Below, piece after piece: positions 1 through 5,583 of a stretch of DNA of 5,764 nucleotides. The stretch lies in assembly GCA_022402505.1 (NCBI GenBank), contig JAKRSE010000377.1, forward strand, positions 1 through 5,764, written 5' to 3'. A program made the translations under genes and the position numbers. Position 1 is the first letter of the stretch, and each line of letters starts with the position of its first letter. The notes beneath the pieces were generated by a model. The model had not been told where the DNA came from. It ran no database searches and saw nothing but the letters and a program-made list of their open reading frames with translations. This stretch comes from Fimbriimonadaceae bacterium (GTDB taxonomy: Bacteria; Armatimonadota; Fimbriimonadia; Fimbriimonadales; Fimbriimonadaceae).

Positions 1-303
1 TGCCTGGTGGACTTTCTCGAAGATTTCCAGGCGAATCCGGGCCGGCCATTGGGGAGGTTTGAGCTGCCCTCGGAGACCATGTTCTTCGGCACCGAAGGCA
101 CGGGCCGGCAGGGATTCCTGGCGGGCCGCGACCTGCCGACCAACGACGGCTACTTCAATGAGCAGGTCGATCGGTTCGCATCCTGGCACGCGGGCCGGAC
201 CGGGATCGGCTGGCTGGATGGGCACGCCAAGAGCGTTCCGCTTGCTTCGGTTCGCCCCGAAGTCTTCTCCGGCGTCTCGGAGCCCTGTCGAGATGAGCCA
301 TGA
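1..303 (+). CDS. C-terminal part of a prepilin-type H-X9-DG (DUF1559-like) protein, 5' truncated by the window edge
   Basis: This reading frame is open from the first base and ends at TGA 301-303, so the gene begins upstream of the window and only about 100 residues are visible. The diagnostic feature is His (codon 187-189) followed by exactly nine residues and then Asp-Gly (codons 217-222), in the context WHAGRTGIGWLDGHAKSVPL. This is the H-X9-DG signature that closes prepilin-like secreted proteins, which are abundant in Planctomycetota and related phyla. Such proteins normally begin with a type IV pilin-like N-terminal methylation segment, which would lie outside this window. Their cellular role is poorly known, and surface or periplasmic display is inferred from the family. 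The GTG at position 7 is probably just an internal Val codon. The 3' end overlaps the downstream sigma factor gene by 11 bases, so the two are likely co-transcribed. Confidence 0.75.
   Translation, partial: CLVDFLEDFQANPGRPLGRFELPSETMFFGTEGTGRQGFLAGRDLPTNDGYFNEQVDRFASWHAGRTGIGWLDGHAKSVPLASVRPEVFSGVSEPCRDEP
279..282 (+). promoter_or_regulatory. Shine-Dalgarno GGAG for the sigma factor gene
   Basis: GGAG lies 10 bases before the ATG at 293, inside the 3' end of the upstream coding region. It supports 293 as the start of the sigma factor rather than any of the many upstream codons in the same open frame. Confidence 0.5.
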
Positions 304-1459
304 GCCGGCTCTGCCCGCCTGGAATCGGTGGCTGGAGTCGGGGGATCGGAACTGCTTCGACGACGCCTGCCTCCGGCTGCGGCCCCGGCTGCTCTCCTGG
401 TGCCGTCTCCGACTGGGGGACGACGACCTGGCCGAAGACGCCGCGCAGGCAGTCCTCCTGGTGGCGTTCCAGCGTCGGCCTCGATGGCGGCACGAAGGGG
501 CGATGACCGCCTGGCTCTGGAAGACGGCCGAGTTCGTCTGCCGCAAGGCCGCCAGGCTTCGGCGGCGTCAGAAGACCGAGCCTCTGGTGGATGAGCCGGC
601 GGTCGAGGTCGCCGAGGGGTCCGGCTCCGATCTGATGTCGGCCCTGGATCGCCTGCGCCCCGCCGAGCGGGAGGCTCTCCTGCTGCGGCACCAGGAGGGC
701 CTGACCGTCGGTCAGATCGCCGAACGCCTGGGGATCGGCGAATCGGCGGCCCAGATGAGGCTGAGCCGGGCCACGGATCGGCTCCGATGCAAGCTCAAGG
801 CGGCTCCGGCTCTGCTGGTCCAGCTTCGGATTCGACCGGAGGACATCTCTCCCTCCGGGCCGGCCGGTCCCCAGGCGGCCGTTCTGGCGTCCGAGGCCAT
901 CCGGGGCCTCTCGATTCTGGCGGCGGGCAAGGCGGCGGCCGGAGTGGCGGCCGCGGCTGCCATCGGGTCCGCGACCTGGCTCGGGGTGCATGGCGGGCTG
1001 CTTCCGCCCCGGCCCCCGTCCGTCGCCGAGCAGGATCCCGGCCGAGCGGCACGGATGCTGGACCGGATCGCCGGAACCTACGCGGGCCGGGTGGAATGGC
1101 GGGACTCTCTGGGAGCGCCGGGGTCGATCGCGGTGCAGGCCAGGATCGGCGCGACCTCCGACTCGCTCGGGGTCCGGATGGTCTTCATCTACTCCGGGGG
1201 CGATGCCGACGAGACGGTGGTTCGGTTCGGTCGCCGGCCCGGTCAGGTCTGGATCAACAACCACCCCGCCCGGCTCGTGGAGTCGGAGAATCGGTGGACG
1301 CTCTCGGGACAACTGCCGTCGCCGGATGGTCCGGGTCGGACCTTTCGCCGATCGACCCTCACCTTGGGTTCGGACGGGGGACTGGAGCTGGTGAACGAAC
1401 GGGGCGACCCGCTTCGGCGGGAGAACCGCTACCTGTTCACGCCTCGGCCCGGGCCTTGA
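293..1459 (+). CDS. ECF-type RNA polymerase sigma factor with C-terminal membrane span and beta-rich tail
   Basis: The 388-residue product begins with a sigma-70 region 2 (about residues 20-92, with DDDLAEDAAQAVLLVAFQRR matching the conserved region 2 helix). It continues with a region 4 (about 112-168) whose helix-turn-helix reads LTVGQIAERLGIGESAAQMR. It would direct RNA polymerase to a set of promoters. Typical ECF factors stop near 180-200 residues, whereas this one carries about 200 more. The extension has an Ala/Gly-rich hydrophobic segment (about 206-232), a Pro-rich linker (about 236-245), and a domain (about 255-385) rich in alternating beta-type patterns that I do not recognise. Extended ECF sigma factors are known in planctomycetes, so an intrinsic sensing or anchoring role is plausible but inferred. 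No separate anti-sigma gene is visible beside it. The start at ATG 293 is supported by GGAG at 279-282. The frame is open further upstream (to 59), but that stretch is antiparallel noise over the H-X9-DG gene. The 3' end overlaps the convergent SRPBCC gene by 23 bases. Confidence 0.85.
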   Translation: MSHEPALPAWNRWLESGDRNCFDDACLRLRPRLLSWCRLRLGDDDLAEDAAQAVLLVAFQRRPRWRHEGAMTAWLWKTAEFVCRKAARLRRRQKTEPLVDEPAVEVAEGSGSDLMSALDRLRPAEREALLLRHQEGLTVGQIAERLGIGESAAQMRLSRATDRLRCKLKAAPALLVQLRIRPEDISPSGPAGPQAAVLASEAIRGLSILAAGKAAAGVAAAAAIGSATWLGVHGGLLPPRPPSVAEQDPGRAARMLDRIAGTYAGRVEWRDSLGAPGSIAVQARIGATSDSLGVRMVFIYSGGDADETVVRFGRRPGQVWINNHPARLVESENRWTLSGQLPSPDGPGRTFRRSTLTLGSDGGLELVNERGDPLRRENRYLFTPRPGP

Positions 1460-1877
1460 TCGCCAGGAGGATGTTGTCCACGTTCTTCTGGACCAGGCCC
1501 TTGATCACCCGACCGACCAGGGGCCCGAGTCCGGGGACCACATATTCATAGGAGAGTTCGCTGTCGAATCGGGTCCCCTCATTTTCGGGTCGGAACGTCC
1601 ACCAGCCGGACATGGAATCGTAGTCGCCCTGAATCTGACGGAATTCACATCGGTAGTCTTCGTCCCGCCACAGGTCTTCCTGCTGCCACCGGACCTTCAG
1701 CCCGAACGCCTTGACGATGCCGACATAATCGCTCACCACGCGGGGTCCATCCACCTCGACCACGGTCAGCGATTCCAGGTCCTCCATGAACTCGGGGAAG
1801 GAGCCGTTGTCCTTGGCGATGGCGTAGACTTGCTCCACGGGGGCGGCGATCCAGACGGATGAAGTGAGCGTGGGCAT
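1437..1877 (-). CDS. SRPBCC / COQ10-START-like lipid-binding fold protein
   Basis: The product has 146 residues, the usual length for a single-domain SRPBCC (polyketide cyclase/dehydrase, COQ10, RatA-like) protein. The N-terminus MPTLTSSVWIAAPVEQVYAI is the typical first strand and helix of the fold. It is followed by NGSFPEFMEDLESLTVVE, which closely fits the N-x-FPEFM-DLESL pattern of COQ10-like members. The middle (about 47-112) is a series of beta strands, including a Trp-rich strand (GWWTF, 91-95). The C-terminus (about 115-144) is the long helix that closes the hydrophobic cavity. Relatives bind quinones, lipids or other hydrophobic ligands, and the ligand here is unknown. The start at the reverse ATG 1877-1875 fits the family N-terminus. 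An in-frame upstream ATG at 1928-1926 would add an unconserved Ser/Ala/Arg-rich 17-residue leader. No Shine-Dalgarno is evident. The gene is divergent from the dehydrogenase operon and converges on the sigma gene. Confidence 0.8.
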   Translation of the reverse strand: MPTLTSSVWIAAPVEQVYAIAKDNGSFPEFMEDLESLTVVEVDGPRVVSDYVGIVKAFGLKVRWQQEDLWRDEDYRCEFRQIQGDYDSMSGWWTFRPENEGTRFDSELSYEYVVPGLGPLVGRVIKGLVQKNVDNILLAIKARAEA

Positions 1878-1926
1878 GGGACTGAGCACCGAAGGATACC
1901 GACCGGAAGCCGAGGCGCGGGCCGAC
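1878..1926. promoter_or_regulatory. Short divergent intergenic region, presumed promoter region
   Basis: This 49-base gap lies between the SRPBCC gene (leftward) and the dehydrogenase operon (rightward), so both transcription units should have their promoters in or next to it. I see no confident -35/-10 pair and no clear operator palindrome. GAGG at 1912-1915 is a possible ribosome binding site for the dehydrogenase, 11 bases before its ATG. The promoters may extend into the neighbouring coding regions. Confidence 0.35.
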
Positions 1927-2913
1927 ATGCAAGCCCTGCTGCTGATGGAGCCGGGCCGGATGGAGCTTGCCCGCATTCCCGTGCCCGAACCCGGCCCTGG
2001 CGAGGTTCTGCTCCGAGTCAAGGCTGCCACCACCTGCGGGACGGACCTCAAGGCGTTCCGCCGAGGCCACCCGCAGATTCCCATGCCCGGAGGGTTCGGG
2101 CATGAGTACGCGGGCGTTGTGGAGGCGGTCGGCGAAGGGTCCTCTTTCCGGGTCGGCGACGAGGTGATGGGCGTTCACAGCGCCCCCTGCCGAGCCTGCC
2201 CCAAGTGTCTGCGGGGCCGGGAGAATCTCTGCGAAACGATCATGGCGACCAAGGTTCTCGGCTCGTTCGCCGAGCAGCTTCTGATCCCGGCCAGGATCGC
2301 CGCGATCAATCTCTTCAGCAAGCCCGCAGACCTCAGCTGGGGGATGGCGAGCCTCCTGGAACCCCTCAGCTGCGTGGCGGAAGGGGTGATGCGGGCGAAG
2401 GCCGACCTCGGCGACCGGGTGCTGATCGTCGGCCCCGGAGCCATCGGGCTGATGTTTGCGGCGGTCCTCCGAGCCATCGGCCACACCGATGTGACGGTCG
2501 CGGGTCGAAATCCGAGCCGTCTGGCTGTGGCCGAGGGCTTCGGAGCCAGGGCGATCCACTGGAGCGAGGCGGGCACCGGCTGGGACACGGTGATCGAATG
2601 CACGGGCCGGGTCGAGGTCTGGGAAGGCGCGGTCGAGGCGGCCGGCGTCGGCGGTCAGGTCGTGCTCTTCGGCGGATGCCCTGGCGGGTCCAAAGCCTGT
2701 TTTTCCACTCAGAAGGTCCACTACGACGACCTGAGAATCATCAGTCCGTTCCACTTCGGCACGGCTGCCGTCCGCTGGGCCCATGAGCTGCTGACCCGGG
2801 ATCGCTTGGATTTGGGGACCCTTCTTTCCGGTGAGCGAAGACTGGAAGAGGCCGAGGCGGTCTTCGCCGATCTGGAGGCGGGCCGGGGGATCAAGTACGT
2901 GTTCACGCCATGA
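1927..2913 (+). CDS. Zinc-dependent medium-chain alcohol/polyol dehydrogenase (MDR superfamily)
   Basis: The 328-residue product has the full layout of a zinc-dependent MDR enzyme of the sorbitol/threonine dehydrogenase type, which oxidises an alcohol to a carbonyl with a nicotinamide cofactor in the cytoplasm. Catalytic-zinc candidates are Cys37 (TTCGTD), His59-Glu60 (GFGHEYAG) and Glu145 (LLEPLSCV). Structural-zinc cysteines are complete at 88, 91, 94 and 102. The Rossmann dinucleotide loop is GPGAIG (169-174). After the second strand there is Gly193-Arg194 rather than an acidic residue, which hints at NADP(H) rather than NAD(H); this is inference. The substrate cannot be deduced. The start at ATG 1927 gives the standard MDR N-terminus (MQALLLMEPGRMELARIPVP). 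An in-frame ATG at 1876 would add 17 unconserved residues. It is the first gene of the operon and its stop overlaps the next start as ATGA (2910-2913). Confidence 0.88.
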   Translation: MQALLLMEPGRMELARIPVPEPGPGEVLLRVKAATTCGTDLKAFRRGHPQIPMPGGFGHEYAGVVEAVGEGSSFRVGDEVMGVHSAPCRACPKCLRGRENLCETIMATKVLGSFAEQLLIPARIAAINLFSKPADLSWGMASLLEPLSCVAEGVMRAKADLGDRVLIVGPGAIGLMFAAVLRAIGHTDVTVAGRNPSRLAVAEGFGARAIHWSEAGTGWDTVIECTGRVEVWEGAVEAAGVGGQVVLFGGCPGGSKACFSTQKVHYDDLRIISPFHFGTAAVRWAHELLTRDRLDLGTLLSGERRLEEAEAVFADLEAGRGIKYVFTP

Positions 2914-3881
2914 GGGTGGCTCGCTATGTCGGCGAAGGCCGAGTGGAGATCATAGAGGAGCCGGCTCCGACCTGCCCGGCGGGCGGGCTCCTCGTCCGGA
3001 CCCTCGCCTGCGGGCTCTGCAGCGGGGAACTGATGTCCTGGTACATGGACCGAAAGATCCCGCACGTCTTGGGTCACGAGGTCTGCGGCGTGGTGGTCGA
3101 ATCCGACTCGCCTGAATTTTCGATGGGGGCGAAGGTGTTTCCCCATCACCACGCTCCCGATCCCGACTCGGCTTTGACCCGTCGCGGAGCGGCGGTGCAT
3201 GATCCGGTCTGGCGGGCGACCCGGCTGCAACCGGGCGGCATGGCGGACCTGTTCGCCGTTCCTGCCCCGAACCTGGCCGACACGATCCGAACCGACGACC
3301 TGCGCGGGGTCGATGCCGCCCTGATCGAACCGCTGGCCTGCGTGGCCAAGGCGATCCGGCGGCTTCACCTGAGGGGCGACGAATCGGTGGCGGTGGTCGG
3401 GCTGGGGGTGATGGGCCTGCTGTTCATGCTCGCGCTGCCCTCGGCGGTCGGCTGCGATCTCAACCCGGAGAGGCGGTCTTGGGCGGAATCCCTCGGCCTG
3501 GGCGTCTGCCCGCCCGAGGGCCTGCCCGAGTCCGAGGTCGTCATCGTCTGCCCGGGCACCGGACCGGCGCTGGACCTCGCCCTGGCCCGCTCGGCCCCGG
3601 ACCCCCGCGTCTGCCTGTTCGCCCCTCTGGCCCCCGGCGAGGTCTATCCGCTGGACCTGCACGGGCTGTATTTCCGGGACCTCACCTTGACGTGCAGCTA
3701 CTCCTGCGGTCCGGAGGACACCAAGGTCGCTGCCGACTGGATACGCGGGGGTCTGGTCCGGGCGGAACAGGTTGTGAGCCGGTTCATTGCATTGGAGGAG
3801 CTTCCCGGAGCGTATCAGGAGATGAAGGAGGGGCGGACGCTCAAGCCGATGGTGATCTTTGACGAAGGTGCGTGGGCGTGA
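2910..3881 (+). CDS. Divergent MDR-family dehydrogenase lacking the structural-zinc cysteines
   Basis: The 323-residue product is a second, only distantly similar member of the zinc-dependent medium-chain dehydrogenase superfamily. Catalytic-zinc candidates are present: Cys37 (ACGLCSGEL), His56-Glu57 (VLGHEVCG) and Glu140 (LIEPLACV). The dinucleotide loop is GLGVMG (164-169), and Asp183 (GCDLNPERR) ends the second strand, which fits NAD(H) preference by family knowledge. Two things are odd. The four structural-zinc positions, with the usual 3-3-8 spacing, are Asp84, Ser87, Thr90 and Asp98 instead of cysteines. The run from the GxGxxG loop to Asp183 is about six residues shorter than in the upstream enzyme. 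It may still be catalytic, or may have a changed substrate or partner. The substrate is unknown, and two adjacent dehydrogenases suggest successive or alternative oxidations in one pathway. The start is the ATG that overlaps the upstream stop. I see no strong Shine-Dalgarno, so translation probably depends on coupling. Confidence 0.85.
   Translation: MRVARYVGEGRVEIIEEPAPTCPAGGLLVRTLACGLCSGELMSWYMDRKIPHVLGHEVCGVVVESDSPEFSMGAKVFPHHHAPDPDSALTRRGAAVHDPVWRATRLQPGGMADLFAVPAPNLADTIRTDDLRGVDAALIEPLACVAKAIRRLHLRGDESVAVVGLGVMGLLFMLALPSAVGCDLNPERRSWAESLGLGVCPPEGLPESEVVIVCPGTGPALDLALARSAPDPRVCLFAPLAPGEVYPLDLHGLYFRDLTLTCSYSCGPEDTKVAADWIRGGLVRAEQVVSRFIALEELPGAYQEMKEGRTLKPMVIFDEGAWA
3864..3868 (+). promoter_or_regulatory. 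Shine-Dalgarno GAAGG for the cupin gene
   Basis: GAAGG ends 9 bases before GTG 3878 but only 3 bases before the alternative in-frame GTG 3872. Spacing therefore favours 3878, which also gives the 4-base GTGA overlap with the upstream stop. Confidence 0.5.
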
Positions 3882-4285
3882 TCCGGCCTCGGACGGCGGA
3901 GGGCTGGGCCGAGGTTCCGGTCGAAACCTACAAGGACGAGCCGGGCACCTGGATGCATGTGAGCCGGAGGGTTCTCTTCGACTCTGAGGCCTCGGCGTTC
4001 CAGGCGCGGGTGTTCGAAGTGGCCCCCGGCGGCTACACCAGTTATGAGCGCCATTCCCACGAGCATTTCGTGCTGGTCCTCTCCGGGTCCGGTCTGGCGA
4101 CGGTCGGGGGCGAACGGCGGGAGGTCGGCCCGGGCGACGTGGTGGCGGTCCATTCCGGCCAGGCCCATCAGTTCGAGAACCCCGGAGACGCGCCATTCGT
4201 CATTCTCTGTGTTGTAGATCGTGACCGAGACCGCCCCGAGCTTTTGGGGGCGAATCCTCTGGCCACGCCGGAGACGAGACGCTGA
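3878..4285 (+). CDS. Small single-domain cupin protein
   Basis: The 135-residue product is a single beta-barrel cupin. Motif 1 is PGGYTSYERHSHEHFVLVLSG (about 50-70), with metal-ligand candidates His59, His61 and perhaps His63. Motif 2 is GDVVAVHSGQAHQFENPGD (about 86-104), with His97 as the remaining ligand. The canonical Glu of motif 1 is not obvious, and an HxHxH arrangement takes its place, as in a cupin subgroup I know with ErHxHxH patterns. The tail (VVDRDRDRPELL) also resembles that subgroup. Cupins of this size may be metal-dependent isomerases, epimerases, dioxygenases or ligand-binding proteins, and the sequence does not decide which. Its place directly after two dehydrogenases suggests that it acts on the same metabolite. 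GTG 3872, two codons upstream, is the alternative start. The stop overlaps the next start as CTGA (4282-4285). Confidence 0.82.
   Translation: MIRPRTAEGWAEVPVETYKDEPGTWMHVSRRVLFDSEASAFQARVFEVAPGGYTSYERHSHEHFVLVLSGSGLATVGGERREVGPGDVVAVHSGQAHQFENPGDAPFVILCVVDRDRDRPELLGANPLATPETRR
4270..4273 (+). promoter_or_regulatory. Shine-Dalgarno GGAG for the CTG-started metallopeptidase
   Basis: GGAG lies 8 bases before CTG 4282, which is near-ideal spacing. This is one of the main reasons to place the start of the peptidase there rather than at the first ATG, 4387. Confidence 0.6.
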
Positions 4286-5583
4286 AGCGGCTGACCCTGA
4301 TTCCGTTCCTCGCCCTTTGTGCCTCCGTTCTGGGGCATGGAGCGGACGGTTGCGAACACCATCGACCGCCGGCGATCGAGCGGGCGATGGAGCGCGTCGA
4401 TGCGGCCCACTGGGTGGACGGCCTGCGGGTCCGCCGAGAAGACCTGGTCGTCGATCCCCCCGAGCCCGCCGCGACTCCCACCAAGGCTCCGGCAGACGAG
4501 GCCCTGACCCGGGACATCGAAGCCGACATCGAGCTGGGCAACGAGTACGCCAAGGAGCTTGCCAAGGAGCTGAAGTTCTCGGAGGACGCCGAGATGGTCG
4601 AACGGGTCCGAAGGATCGGCGACGAGATGGCCGATCTGGCGAATGCCCGGCATCCCGAAGTCTCCTGGGGCGACCCCCGGCCGACCCGATTCCCCTACGA
4701 GTTCTTTGTCATCCAGGGCGACGACGTCAACGCCTTCTCGATCCCCGGCGGCAAGATCTACATCAACGAGGGCCTCGTTCGGTTCGCCGAGTCGGATGAT
4801 GAACTGGCGGGCGTGATCGGGCACGAGATCGCCCATGCGGCGTTCCGGCATGTCGCCGTCATGCGGCGGCAGGCGGCCCGGTTCGACCTGGTTCAGATTC
4901 CACTCATCCTGGCGGCCGTCATCAGCGGCTCTCGCGAGGCGATGGGCGGCCTCACCGCCGTGCAGATGGCCCGACAGTCCAGCCAGAGCGGCTGGAGCCT
5001 GAACGCCGAACGAAGCGCCGACTGGGGCGGGCTGCAGTACATGGTTGGCAGCCCCTATGATCCGGTGGGGATGCTCACCTTCATGGAGCGGCTCGCGTAC
5101 ATCGACAAGGGCGCCGGCCGAGTGGATTGGGGCATCTTTGCCACGCACCCTCCCAGCCGAGAGAGGGCCGAGGCGATCCGGGGCCATCTGCGGTCGCTGA
5201 ACGTGCCGATCCGCCGGAGCCGAACCAGCACGACGCTGCGGGCCACGTCTCGGATCGGCGACAACCAGGACATCCAGATCTTCTTCGGCGATCGACAGAT
5301 CCACAGCTTCCGAGGCGAGGGGGCGATCGAGCGGTCCGAGGACGCGGTGCGGAGGCTGAACTTCTTCTTCGACCAGGTCCCCAGCCTGGACCAGGTGGCC
5401 CGGAACGGATACAAGCTCTTCGGCGGAGGAAGGATGCTCTTCGAGGTCCGGCAGGAGGACATGATGCCCGACCAGGACCTGGACGCCGAGTTCCTGAAGG
5501 TGCTGGAGACGATGCGGGCGATCACCTACGGCGTCGCTTTCCGGCTTTCCTCAGCCGCCATGCGATCCGACTCCCGAGTCTGA
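4282..5583 (+). CDS. Secreted M48-family zinc metallopeptidase, probable CTG start
   Basis: With the CTG start the product has 433 residues. It opens with a signal peptide: Lys2-Arg3, a hydrophobic core (about 4-17) and a likely cleavage near residue 20, so it should act in the periplasm. The catalytic motif is HEIAH (181-185) in DDELAGVIGHEIAHAAFRH. It is preceded by the typical NAFSIPGGKIYINEGLVRF strand region and followed by the third zinc ligand Glu243 in NAERSADWGG and by THPPSRERAEAI (288-299). All of these are M48 hallmarks, as in BepA/LoiP-type quality-control proteases. Unlike BepA there is no TPR region; the last 110 or so residues form a domain I do not recognise. No ATG, GTG or TTG exists between the in-frame stop at 4222 and ATG 4387. 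Starting at 4387 would remove the signal peptide. CTG 4282 has GGAG at 4270-4273 and overlaps the cupin stop by 4 bases, like the other operon junctions. Its 3' end overlaps the convergent gene by 58 bases. Confidence 0.85.
   Translation: MKRLTLIPFLALCASVLGHGADGCEHHRPPAIERAMERVDAAHWVDGLRVRREDLVVDPPEPAATPTKAPADEALTRDIEADIELGNEYAKELAKELKFSEDAEMVERVRRIGDEMADLANARHPEVSWGDPRPTRFPYEFFVIQGDDVNAFSIPGGKIYINEGLVRFAESDDELAGVIGHEIAHAAFRHVAVMRRQAARFDLVQIPLILAAVISGSREAMGGLTAVQMARQSSQSGWSLNAERSADWGGLQYMVGSPYDPVGMLTFMERLAYIDKGAGRVDWGIFATHPPSRERAEAIRGHLRSLNVPIRRSRTSTTLRATSRIGDNQDIQIFFGDRQIHSFRGEGAIERSEDAVRRLNFFFDQVPSLDQVARNGYKLFGGGRMLFEVRQEDMMPDQDLDAEFLKVLETMRAITYGVAFRLSSAAMRSDSRV

Noticed and set aside
59..292. 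N-terminal extension of the sigma factor upstream of ATG 293
   Set aside because: The added residues are Arg/Ser/Pro-rich and lie over the H-X9-DG coding region. The sigma family begins near the chosen start, which has its own GGAG.
155..1312. Long open frame on the minus strand opposite the sigma factor
   Set aside because: Its translation is Arg/Pro/Gly-rich with no domain pattern, and the plus strand carries clear sigma region 2 and 4 motifs. It is a GC-rich antisense shadow.
1437..1459. Terminator between the convergent sigma and SRPBCC genes
   Set aside because: The coding regions overlap and I found no hairpin followed by a T-run around the junction.
1645..2784. Long open frame on the minus strand opposite the first dehydrogenase
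   Set aside because: It runs in a different frame through both the SRPBCC gene and the dehydrogenase, and its translation has no domain logic.
2721..4196. Long open frame on the minus strand opposite the second dehydrogenase and cupin
   Set aside because: Low-complexity Arg/Pro/His-rich translation spanning three well-supported plus-strand genes; a shadow of high GC at third codon positions.
4315..4353. Lipoprotein signal for the peptidase (Cys13 in LALC or Cys24 in ADGC)
   Set aside because: Neither cysteine has a proper lipobox: Leu precedes the first, and Ala-Asp-Gly precedes the second. A normal signal peptidase I leader fits better.
4168..5304. Long open frame on the minus strand opposite the metallopeptidase
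   Set aside because: No recognisable motif, while the plus strand encodes HEIAH and the rest of the M48 signature.
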